Origin: JAEUJM01 sp964635055
GTDB lineage: Bacteria > Actinomycetota > Acidimicrobiia > Acidimicrobiales > DATDAH01
NCBI GenBank assembly: GCA_964635055.1
Contig: CAZWMT010000022.1
Span: forward strand, 1-64,000
Length of the DNA: 64,000 bases
Direction of reading: 5' to 3'
Position numbers and translations under genes: made by a program. The notes beneath the pieces are model-generated. The model was not told where the DNA came from. It did no database searches and saw only the letters and a list, made by a program, of their open reading frames with translations. The stretch's first letter is position 1; each line of letters starts with the position of its first letter. Below are positions 31,707 through 39,535 of this stretch, in pieces.

Positions 31707-32380
31707 GGCCCAACCATCCGGTAGCCGGCACCCCGCACCGTCTCGATCGACGACACCCCGAAGGCCTCGTCCACCTTGCGGCGCAGGCGACCCACGTACA
31801 CCTCGACGATGTTGGGGTCGCCGTCGAAGTCGAAGTCCCACACTCCGGCGAGGATGTCGGACTTCGACTGGACCTGACCCCGACGCCGGACCAGGAACTC
31901 GAGCACGTCGAACTCACGGGCGGTGAGGGCGATCGGGGTCTCGCCCCGTGACGCCCGGCGGGACGAGGGGTCGACGCGCAGGTCGCCGACGACGACCACC
32001 TCGGCGGCCCCGGCGCCAGGGACGGCCCGCCGCAGCAGCGCCCTGATCCGCGCCACGAGGACCTCGAAGGAGAAGGGTTTGCGCAGGTAGTCGTCGGCGC
32101 CGGTGTCGAGGGCCTCGGCCTCGTCCTGGTCGCCGTCCTTGGCCGTGAGCATCAAGATCGGCGTCCAGTCGCCGGCCTCCCGCAGCGCGGCGCACAGGCG
32201 GTAGCCGTTGGTGCCCGGCAGCATCACGTCCAACACGATGAGGTCGTAGGTCCCCTCGGTGGCCCGCCAGAGCCCCTCGTCCCCGTCGGCGGCGACCTCG
32301 ACGGTGAAGCCCTCGGCCCGGAGGCCGCGGGCGACGGCGGAGGCCACCTTCGCGTCGTCCTCCACCATCAGCAGCTTCAC
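31703..32380 (-). CDS. OmpR/PhoB-family response regulator
   Basis: A 225-aa regulator. It has a receiver domain with Glu7-Asp8-Asp9, phospho-acceptor Asp51 (LIVLDVMLPG) and Lys in YLRKPFSF, and a winged-helix output domain (about 128-222) with ALTAREFDVLEFLVRRRGQV and VRGAGYRM. It starts at GTG 32380 with GAGGGG eight nucleotides upstream; the frame extends to 32416. It overlaps its kinase by 4 nt. The 158-bp gap to the divergent lipoprotein gene should contain its own operator. Confidence 0.94.
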   Translation of the reverse strand: MKLLMVEDDAKVASAVARGLRAEGFTVEVAADGDEGLWRATEGTYDLIVLDVMLPGTNGYRLCAALREAGDWTPILMLTAKDGDQDEAEALDTGADDYLRKPFSFEVLVARIRALLRRAVPGAGAAEVVVVGDLRVDPSSRRASRGETPIALTAREFDVLEFLVRRRGQVQSKSDILAGVWDFDFDGDPNIVEVYVGRLRRKVDEAFGVSSIETVRGAGYRMVGP

Positions 32381-32538
32381 GGTCGGAGCCCCTCGGTCGC
32401 CGGGCCCGCCCATCATGGCGCCGCCACCTGACGCTGCGCTGAACGCCCGCTCGGCCGGTCAGGCCCGGTTCAGCCGGTCCCCGCCATCGTGGGAGGGTGG
32501 CGTCATCGGGGCGTCGCTTCGACGAAGGAAGGTCCACC

Positions 32539-33354
32539 ATGTCCACACCGGTCCGAACGGCCGCCGTCCTGGTCGTCACCGCCGGCTTGTTCCTGCCGGC
32601 CGCCTGCAGCAGCGGGAGCAACGACGACGGAACCGCCGCCAGCACCACCGCCGGCCAGGAGCGCTCGTCCGAGACCACCTCCACCACCGCCGTACCGGTG
32701 ATCGATCCCGGCGACGGTGGCGATTACGCCCCCGAGGTCGATCCCGCGAGCTTCGTGGACGTCATCGACAACCCGTACCTGCCGTTCGCGGTCGGCTCCC
32801 GGTGGGTCTACGAGGGCGAGAGTGCCGAGGGTCGCGAGCGGGTGGTCGTCGAGGTCACCGACCAGACGAAGGAGATCATGGGCATCACCGCGGTCGTCGT
32901 CCGCGACACCGTGCACGCCGACGGCGTCATCGTGGAGGACACCTTCGACTGGTTCGCCCAGGATCGAGACGGGAACGTCTGGTACCTCGGCGAGGACTCC
33001 ACGAGCTACGAGAACGGCCAGCCGGCGGGCACCGAAGGCTCGTGGGAGGCGGGCGTGGACGGCGCCCTGCCGGGTATCGCCATGCCGGCCGACCCCGCGG
33101 TGGGTGACGCGTACCGGCAGGAGTTCTACGAGGGCGAGGCCGAGGACATGGCCGACGTCCGGCGCACCGGCGAGGCGCTGGAGACGCCGGCCGGCCAGTA
33201 CGACGACGTGCTCGTGACCGGGGAGTGGACGCCACTCGAGCCCGAGATCGTCGAGGAGAAGTACTACGCCCCAGGCGTCGGCAACATCGCCGCCATCTCG
33301 GTCGCCGGCGAGCCCGACCGCCTCGAGCTGGTCTCGTTCACCGCCGGCGCCTGA
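32539..33354 (+). CDS. Secreted lipoprotein, unknown function
   Basis: A 271-aa lipoprotein with lipobox LPAAC and a Ser/Thr-rich linker. The mature domain begins with DNPYLPFAVGSRWVYEG and continues with a beta-rich pattern (RERVVVEVTDQTKEIMG, GLED-like GNVWYLGEDS, YYAPGVGNI). The PYLPFAVGSRWVY segment is frequent in secreted actinobacterial and bacteroidal proteins without an assigned role. ATG 32539 has GGAAGG upstream. It is divergent from the two-component pair, suggesting regulation by or signalling to that system. Confidence 0.8.
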   Translation: MSTPVRTAAVLVVTAGLFLPAACSSGSNDDGTAASTTAGQERSSETTSTTAVPVIDPGDGGDYAPEVDPASFVDVIDNPYLPFAVGSRWVYEGESAEGRERVVVEVTDQTKEIMGITAVVVRDTVHADGVIVEDTFDWFAQDRDGNVWYLGEDSTSYENGQPAGTEGSWEAGVDGALPGIAMPADPAVGDAYRQEFYEGEAEDMADVRRTGEALETPAGQYDDVLVTGEWTPLEPEIVEEKYYAPGVGNIAAISVAGEPDRLELVSFTAGA

Positions 33355-33551
33355 GCACGCCCCGCCGCCTGGACCCTCGCCGTGCGGTCGTCGATCCTCC
33401 GTTGTGCCAGCGGGTGTGTGTCGTGTGGACAACGCAGGGCTGCTGGCAGAACGCGAGGAGGGGCCGGCTGCCGGTCCCACCGATCCGCGGGACCGCCTCG
33501 GGTAGGGGCCGCGGCGGCAAAGGCACGCTGGTTCCGTACGCTTGTGGCGAG

Positions 33552-34190
33552 ATGCCCATCGATCGCGCCGGCTGGCCCTTCTTCGCCGCAGCGCTGGTGA
33601 TGGCCACACTGCTCGGTCTGCTCGCGGGCCCGGTCTGGTCCGTCCCCGGCGTGGTGCTGGCCGCGCTGTTCCTGGCGTTCTTCCGTGATCCCGCGCGTGA
33701 CACCCCCACCGGCCCCGACCTGGTGATCTCGCCGGCGGATGCCCGGATCACCGTGGCGGGCGACCCGCCCGGGCCGGGTGGCCCTCCCGGCCAGTGGCGC
33801 CACGTCAGCATGTTCCTGTCGTTGCTCGACGTGCACGTGAACCGCACGCCCGTGGCGGGGACCGTGGGCGAGGTCTCGCACCACCCCGGCCGGTTCCTGC
33901 CGGCCTACCGACCCGATGCCGGCGAGCTCAACGAGTGGACCGAGGTGTGGTTCGACTGCGGGGGACGGCCGGTCGTCTGCCGCCAGATCGTGGGCATCCT
34001 GGCCCGCCGAATCGTGTGCCGGATCGCCCCGGGGGACGCGGTCGAGCGGGGCCAGCGCTTCGGCGTGATGAAGTTCGGCTCGCGCATCGACCTCTTCCTT
34101 CCCCCCGACGCGACGATCCTGGTCGAGCCGGGCGACAAGGTGTGGGGCGGCCGCACCGCCGTGGCCCGCCTGGCCGGGCCCGCCACATGA
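33552..34190 (+). CDS. psd: Phosphatidylserine decarboxylase (short, archaeal-type)
   Basis: A 212-aa proenzyme that converts phosphatidylserine to phosphatidylethanolamine. Two N-terminal helices (about 8-45) anchor it. The family signatures are FFRDP, SPADARI, DVHVNRTPVAG and the self-cleavage site KFGSRIDLFLP, where Gly-Ser is cut to form the pyruvoyl cofactor. The ATG 33552 start is preferred; TACGCT nine nucleotides upstream may be the -10. It overlaps pssA as ATGA, the normal pairing for PE synthesis. Confidence 0.93.
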   Translation: MPIDRAGWPFFAAALVMATLLGLLAGPVWSVPGVVLAALFLAFFRDPARDTPTGPDLVISPADARITVAGDPPGPGGPPGQWRHVSMFLSLLDVHVNRTPVAGTVGEVSHHPGRFLPAYRPDAGELNEWTEVWFDCGGRPVVCRQIVGILARRIVCRIAPGDAVERGQRFGVMKFGSRIDLFLPPDATILVEPGDKVWGGRTAVARLAGPAT

Positions 34191-34912
34191 CCGGGACGAG
34201 CGACGTGACCGACGACGACCAGCACCCCACCGTCTGGCGGCGGGCGTTGCCGTGGGTCCCGAGCCTGCTGACCATCGCCAACCTCCTGTGCGGTTGGGCG
34301 GCGATCGTGCACGCCGTGCACGGCGACTTCGGCGGCGCCGTGCCCTTCATCGCCCTCGCCATCGTGTTCGACATGGCCGACGGTCGCATCGCCCGGATGA
34401 CCGGCACCGCGAGTGCCTTCGGCGCCCAGCTCGACTCGCTGGCCGACCTGGTGTCGTTCGGCATGGCTCCCGCCCTCCTGGCCTACCAGTGGGGCCTGCA
34501 ACCCTTGGGCGGGATCGGCTGGTTGGTGGGCTTCTCGTTCCTGGCCGCGGCCGCAGTGCGCCTGGCCCGCTTCAACACCCATCCGTGCACCGATGCCCGC
34601 TACTTCACCGGGCTGCCCAGCCCCGCCGCCGCCGCCCTCGTGGCGGCGACGGTCCTCATGGCACCCCACGGGCTGCACACCACTCGGGGCGCCCTGCTCG
34701 GGATCGCCGTGGTGGAGGTCCCCGCGGTGTTGATGGTGAGCACACTGCGCTTCCGCAGCTTCAAGACCGTCGATGTCCACGCCTGGCGCACCTACCAGTT
34801 GCTGGGCGTGGCCGCGATCGCCGCGGCCTTCGCCGTCAGCCAACCCCACGCCGCCTTCGTGGTGGTGGCCTACGCCTACCTGTCGTCGGCCTTCATCGAG
34901 CTCGTCGTCTAG
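34187..34912 (+). CDS. pssA: CDP-diacylglycerol-serine O-phosphatidyltransferase
   Basis: A 241-aa membrane enzyme that makes phosphatidylserine from CDP-diacylglycerol and serine, the substrate for the adjacent Psd. The complete CDP-alcohol transferase motif DMADGRIARMTGT...GAQLDSLAD (D-x2-DG-x2-AR-x8-G-x3-D-x3-D) is present. There are about seven helices. It starts at ATG 34187, overlapping the psd stop. A partial pssA-like fragment lies 5.6 kb upstream. Confidence 0.94.
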   Translation: MTGTSDVTDDDQHPTVWRRALPWVPSLLTIANLLCGWAAIVHAVHGDFGGAVPFIALAIVFDMADGRIARMTGTASAFGAQLDSLADLVSFGMAPALLAYQWGLQPLGGIGWLVGFSFLAAAAVRLARFNTHPCTDARYFTGLPSPAAAALVAATVLMAPHGLHTTRGALLGIAVVEVPAVLMVSTLRFRSFKTVDVHAWRTYQLLGVAAIAAAFAVSQPHAAFVVVAYAYLSSAFIELVV

Positions 34913-34927
34913 GTCTCGGTGGTGCCG

Positions 34928-34948
34928 CCGGCCGCTCGGAGCGGCCGG
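34928..34948. terminator. GC-rich stem-loop between convergent genes
   Basis: A perfect 9-bp stem CCGGCCGCT / AGCGGCCGG with a 3-nt loop lies 15 nt after the pssA stop and 3 nt before the stop of the convergent hypothetical gene. It has no T-run, as is usual in this GC range, and probably works in both directions. Confidence 0.6.
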
Positions 34949-34950
34949 TC

Positions 34951-35445
34951 CTAGCGACGCTGGTGGAAGGTGGCCCGCCACAGCCCCGTCAGCGGCACGG
35001 GGGTGAGGGTGGCCAGTGCGGCGAAGATCCAGTCGAGGGTGGCGTCGGCATCGACGTCAGCGCCCGGGCGGGCCTCGAGCACCACGCCCCGTTTGGAGTG
35101 GTCCTGCACCACTCGCCAGCCCTCCGGCACGGGATGGCCCGCCTCGACGAGCCGGGCCACCGCACGCGCCCCCGAGGGATGACGCAGGCCGACCGAGAGG
35201 GGCGTGACCCGTTCACCCTTGCGCTCGCCCGGCACCCAACTGGCGTCGGGGACGATCGGGCCCCGGCCCGAGAACACGTCGAGCCACGACGCCCGCACGG
35301 GCGGCAGGGCGTCCTCGTCGAACAGGGGCTCGAAGGTGACCCACCCGTCGAGGTCGGTGGCAACCGCCTCCATGGCCTCGACCACCTCGTGCCGCGCCTC
35401 GCTGCCGGCACCGAAGTCGACGAACCCAGGCTCGGTGCGAGCCAC
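34951..35445 (-). CDS. Hypothetical protein downstream of UPF0182
   Basis: A 164-aa soluble protein beginning at GTG 35445, 4 nt after the UPF0182 stop, so the two are an operon. Visible patterns include a long N-terminal helix (SEARHEVVEAMEAVATDLDGWVTFEPLF-like) and PLSVGLRHPSGARAVARLVEAGHPVPEGW. No known family or catalytic site was recognised. The composition and coupling support a real gene. Confidence 0.72.
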   Translation of the reverse strand: MARTEPGFVDFGAGSEARHEVVEAMEAVATDLDGWVTFEPLFDEDALPPVRASWLDVFSGRGPIVPDASWVPGERKGERVTPLSVGLRHPSGARAVARLVEAGHPVPEGWRVVQDHSKRGVVLEARPGADVDADATLDWIFAALATLTPVPLTGLWRATFHQRR

Positions 35446-35449
35446 CCGA

Positions 35450-38401
35450 TCAGGCGCTGCCGTCGGGCGGCGTGGTGGTGGACGTGGTGGAGGTGCCGCC
35501 GGACAGTTCGAGTGCCCGCTGCACCAGGTCGCGGGCCTCGTCGATCTTGTCCTGGTAGGCGCCCAGGTCGTTGTCCGCCAGCGCGGCGTCGGCCTCGGCG
35601 AACAGGGCCTCGGCCCGGTTCAACAGGGTGTCGATCTGCTCCTGGGTCGTGCCCTCGGCCTCACCCTCGTCGCCCTCGCCGCCGTTGCCGTTGCCACCCG
35701 ACCCACCGCCGGGCTCCTCGAGCGTGTCGGGGGCGTCCCCGAAGATGGCGTCGAGCGCGCCCTGCAGCGTGGAGCGCATCTCCACCTGGTCGCCGAACGC
35801 CACGATCACGTTCTTCAGCTGCGGCACCGGGGTGTCCCCCTGGGCCTCCACGTAGAGCGGCCGCACGTACAGCAGCGAGTTCTCGATCGGGATCAGCAGC
35901 AGGCTGCCGAGCTTCACCGTCGAGCCCTGCTGGTTCAACAGGCTGATGCGGGCCGAGATGGCCTCGGTCTGCAACATGTTGGCGTTCACGATGGCCGGGC
36001 CGTCGACGTTGAGGTTGGGCATCTCGTAGACGCGGAGCTGCCCGTAGTCGTCCCGATCGCTCAGCCCGACCATGAACGAGGTGAGCTGCTTGCGCTGGTC
36101 GTTGTCGGACACCGGGACGAACGACCGCAGGATGAGGAAGTCCTCGTTGTCACGGTCGGGCAGCTTCATCTGCAGGTAGTACGGGTCGATGCGCCGCTCG
36201 CGGGTGCCGGTCTGCTGGCCCTGCTCGTCGGTGGTGAGGGTGGCCTGGGCGCCGGTGACGTCGGTGCCGGGATCCTGGGCCACCGCCCAGCCGCCGGTCT
36301 GCTCGTAGAAGTCCTTCGCGTCGTCGATGTGGTAGCGGCCCCACATGTTGGTCTGCACCCGGAACATGTCCTCGGGGTAGCGCAGGTGGTCGCGCAGCGT
36401 GTCGGGCATGTCCTCGAAGTCGGAGAAGAGCTCGGGGAACGCGTCGCGGTAGGCCTGCAGGATCGGGTCGTCGCCCGGCATCTCGTAGAAGTCCACGGTG
36501 CCGTCGTAGGCGTCGACCACCGCCTTCACCGAGTTCCGCACGTAGTTGAACCCGCCGTTGAGGCCCGATCGCGGGTCGAGCTGCTCGTTGTCGGCCGTCT
36601 GCGCGTAGGGGTACTGGTCGGTCGTGGTGTAGGCGTCGATCACGTACGACAGCCGGCCGTCGAGGATCACCGGGTACGGGTCGGAGTCGTAGCGCAGGAA
36701 GGGCGCCAGTGTCTGCACCCGCTGGCGCACGTCGCGCAGGTAGATGATCCGGGAGTTGTCGTCGACGAAGTCCGAGATGAGCGGGTCGATGTCGCCGAAT
36801 CGCAGTGCGAACGCGGCCTGGCGGACGAACGAGTCGAGCCGCACCCCACCCTCGCCGTCGTACTCGAACGACACGGTCTGGCCGTCGTCGGCGACGTAGT
36901 CGACCTCCTGACGGTTGGTGCCGACGATCGCGTAGCCGGTCTGGTCCTCGCCGATGTAGAGCTGGGGCTGGTCGATCGGGATGTTCTCGGGGCCCTCGAC
37001 GGGGACGTTGCCGATCAGGAAGTCGGGCTGGCCGGACGAGTTCACCGCGTTGGCGGGCGCCATGGCCGCGCCGTACCCGTGGGTGAAGGCCAGCGTCTTG
37101 CCCTCCCACGACTGTTGGGGCACGCCCGCCTCGTTCAGCTCGCGGGCGCCGATGACCACCTGCGTCGTCTCGCCGTCGATCTCGTAGCGGTCGACGTCGA
37201 GGTCGTTGAACCGGTAGAAGCCGCGGTCGGCCTGCAGCCGCTGGTACGTGTCGCTGACGATCGCCGGGTCGAGCAGTCGGATGTTGCGCACCGTGGCCGC
37301 GTTGTCCTGCAGGCCGGCCGCATCCAGATCCTCGTTGTAGTCGAACTGCTCGGTCCGGACCGCGCTCACGCCCATGGCGGCGCGGGTGGCCTCGATGTTG
37401 TCGCGGATGAAGGGCCGCTCCTTGGTCGACTCGGCGGGCTGCACCTGGAAGCGCTGGATGAACGCGGGGTAGATGCCACCCGCCACGATGGCCACGAACG
37501 CCCACAGGCCGACCGCCAGCACGGGGAGCACCCAGCCCCGCCGCCAGATGTTCGCGATGAAGAGCCCGAACGAGAGCAGGGCGATGAGCAACAGCAGGTA
37601 GATCGCCGGCAGCTGCGCGTTGACGTCGGTGTAGGTGGCGCCCTCGACCACCCCTCGGGTGGAGGTGGTGAGCTCGTAGCGCTGCAGCCAGTAGTCGGCG
37701 GCCTTGATGAGCGCCAGGATGCCGAGCAGCACCGACAGGTGGGCCTTGACCTGGGGCGTCACCCGCTGCAGCGGCGCCTGCACCCGGATCCCGCCGTTGA
37801 GGTAGTGGGCCACGGCGGTGACGATGAAGATGATGATGAACGCAGCGAAGAGCCAGTTGACGAGGAAGCTCAGGAAGGGCAGCTGGAACACGTAGAAGCC
37901 GATGTCGGTGTCGAACAGCGGATCGGTGATCCCGAAGTCGACACGGTGGGTGAACAGGATCCACGAGTTCCACTGGCTCGACACCCCCGAGCCGGCGATG
38001 ATCGCGAACAGCAGCGCCACCCCGACGCGCACCGCTCCCGCCCGGCGCCCGACCGCCTGGTGGTAGCGCTCGAGCAGCTCCTCCTCGGGTCCCGCCGGGC
38101 GGAACTTGGGTGCCAGGCGGTCGGCGATGATCAGGTTCACCAGCAACAGCACGAAGAACAGGCCGGTGAAGATGAGGCCGAGGACGATCCGGGCCCCCAA
38201 CACTCCCCGCCAGACACCCTCGAGGCCGAGCGACTCGAAGAAAAGGTAATCGGTGTAGAAGCCGGCGATCCCTCGCAGCGAGGTGACCAGCAGGAACAGT
38301 GCGACCGCGACGAGGACGAGGATGATCCGGCCACGACCCGAGGTGCGGCGGCGGCGCTCGCCGCGGCCGGGGCCGCGCGGCATGTCGGAGGGGGCGCGCA
38401 T
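35450..38401 (-). CDS. UPF0182 family membrane protein
   Basis: A protein of about 983 aa, the usual length for UPF0182. Seven helices occupy the first third (for example IILVLVAVALFLLVTSLRGI and FLSFLVNWLFAAFIIIFIV). A large extracytoplasmic domain follows (about 330-880, with FIRDNIEATRAAMG and SYVIDAYTTTDQYPYA), and then an acidic Gly/Glu linker and a helical tail. The family is nearly universal in actinobacteria but its role is not established. The start at 38401 (MRAPSDMPRG) is preferred, with 38383 as an alternative; the open frame extends to 38923. Confidence 0.92.
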   Translation of the reverse strand: MRAPSDMPRGPGRGERRRRTSGRGRIILVLVAVALFLLVTSLRGIAGFYTDYLFFESLGLEGVWRGVLGARIVLGLIFTGLFFVLLLVNLIIADRLAPKFRPAGPEEELLERYHQAVGRRAGAVRVGVALLFAIIAGSGVSSQWNSWILFTHRVDFGITDPLFDTDIGFYVFQLPFLSFLVNWLFAAFIIIFIVTAVAHYLNGGIRVQAPLQRVTPQVKAHLSVLLGILALIKAADYWLQRYELTTSTRGVVEGATYTDVNAQLPAIYLLLLIALLSFGLFIANIWRRGWVLPVLAVGLWAFVAIVAGGIYPAFIQRFQVQPAESTKERPFIRDNIEATRAAMGVSAVRTEQFDYNEDLDAAGLQDNAATVRNIRLLDPAIVSDTYQRLQADRGFYRFNDLDVDRYEIDGETTQVVIGARELNEAGVPQQSWEGKTLAFTHGYGAAMAPANAVNSSGQPDFLIGNVPVEGPENIPIDQPQLYIGEDQTGYAIVGTNRQEVDYVADDGQTVSFEYDGEGGVRLDSFVRQAAFALRFGDIDPLISDFVDDNSRIIYLRDVRQRVQTLAPFLRYDSDPYPVILDGRLSYVIDAYTTTDQYPYAQTADNEQLDPRSGLNGGFNYVRNSVKAVVDAYDGTVDFYEMPGDDPILQAYRDAFPELFSDFEDMPDTLRDHLRYPEDMFRVQTNMWGRYHIDDAKDFYEQTGGWAVAQDPGTDVTGAQATLTTDEQGQQTGTRERRIDPYYLQMKLPDRDNEDFLILRSFVPVSDNDQRKQLTSFMVGLSDRDDYGQLRVYEMPNLNVDGPAIVNANMLQTEAISARISLLNQQGSTVKLGSLLLIPIENSLLYVRPLYVEAQGDTPVPQLKNVIVAFGDQVEMRSTLQGALDAIFGDAPDTLEEPGGGSGGNGNGGEGDEGEAEGTTQEQIDTLLNRAEALFAEADAALADNDLGAYQDKIDEARDLVQRALELSGGTSTTSTTTPPDGSA

Positions 38402-38412
38402 TCGGCCGCAGC

Positions 38413-39477
38413 CTATCTGGCGACCTGCACCCCTCCGGGGTCGCCCCCGCCCCCATCTTCCGGGCCCGCCGCCACCAGCGACGTCACCACCTCGATGGCG
38501 GTCTCGATCTGTGCCGCGGTGACGTCGAGGTGGGTCACGGCCCGCACCCGCCCGCCCGCCGGTCCCATGCGCACGCCGCCACCCTCGATCGCCGCCCCGA
38601 AGGTCTCGATCGTCCAGCCGTGGGGCGGGTCGAAGTACACCATGTTGGTGTCGGGCACGTCGACGGCGATCCCGGCCGCAGCCAGGCCCTCCGCCAGCCG
38701 TCGGGCGTTGGCGTGGTCGTCGGCGAGGCGATCCACGTGGTGGTCGAGCGCGTGGAGGCAGCCGGCGGCGGCGATCCCCGCTTGGCGCATCGCCCCTCCG
38801 AAGAGGTGCTTGAACCGCCGGCACCGGGCGATGAACGGGGCCGGGCCGGCGATGACCGCGCCGATGGGTGCCCCGAGGCCCTTGGTGAAGTCGATCCAGA
38901 TCGAGTCGACCATGGCGCCCCACGTGTGGGCGGCCACGCCGCTCGCCACCACCGCGTTGAGCAGCCGGGCGCCGTCGACGTGCACCTTCACGCCGCGTTC
39001 GTGCGCCAGCTCCACCACCGAGCGGTAGCGGTCGAGGGGCCAGACGGCGCCGCCCGCCAGGTTGTGCGTCTGCTCGAGGGCCACCAGCGTGGTGGCGGGG
39101 ATGTGGACCGTGCCCGGGGTGAGCACGGCGGCGAGCTGCTCCGCGGTGAAGGTGCCGCGCTCGCCGGGCACCTGCTCGAGCACCACCCCGGACATGAGCG
39201 CGGGTCCGCCGGACTCGTAGCGCAGGAGGTGGGCGTCGCGCTCGATGACCACGGACTCGCCGGGCGCCGTGAGCGACGCCACCGCCAGGCGATTGCAGAA
39301 GGTGCCCGTCACCGCGAACAGCGCGTCGTCCTGGCCCAACAGCTCGGCGACACGGCGTTGCAGCTCGTTGACGGTCGGGTCCTCACCCCGCTGCTCGTCG
39401 CCCACCTCGGCCGACGCGATGGCCTCCCGCATCGCCGGAGTGGGCCGGGTGGCGGTGTCGGACGACAGGTCGATCAT
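38413..39477 (-). CDS. ltaE: Low-specificity threonine aldolase
   Basis: A 354-aa PLP enzyme of fold type I, beginning MIDLSSDTATRPTPAMREA. It has PLP-aspartate Asp168 in VHVDGARL and the Schiff-base Lys199 in DFTKGLGAP; GTFCNRLA and LEQTHNLAGG also match the family. It splits L-threonine and L-allo-threonine into glycine and acetaldehyde. Its stop lies 11 nt upstream of the UPF0182 start on the same strand, so co-transcription is likely. The start at 39477 is taken from the conserved N-terminus; the frame extends to 40053. Confidence 0.92.
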   Translation of the reverse strand: MIDLSSDTATRPTPAMREAIASAEVGDEQRGEDPTVNELQRRVAELLGQDDALFAVTGTFCNRLAVASLTAPGESVVIERDAHLLRYESGGPALMSGVVLEQVPGERGTFTAEQLAAVLTPGTVHIPATTLVALEQTHNLAGGAVWPLDRYRSVVELAHERGVKVHVDGARLLNAVVASGVAAHTWGAMVDSIWIDFTKGLGAPIGAVIAGPAPFIARCRRFKHLFGGAMRQAGIAAAGCLHALDHHVDRLADDHANARRLAEGLAAAGIAVDVPDTNMVYFDPPHGWTIETFGAAIEGGGVRMGPAGGRVRAVTHLDVTAAQIETAIEVVTSLVAAGPEDGGGGDPGGVQVAR

Positions 39478-39535
39478 GGGTGCACCACCCGTTCGACCTG
39501 CGCCGGTGGCCCGCCCGTTCCGGTCGGTCGCGGCA

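Noticed and set aside
35204..39028. A 1274-codon plus-strand open frame
   Set aside because: It lies antisense to the UPF0182 protein and threonine aldolase. Its translation is Val/His/Arg/Gly-rich without domains, as expected from the mirror frame of GC-rich coding DNA.
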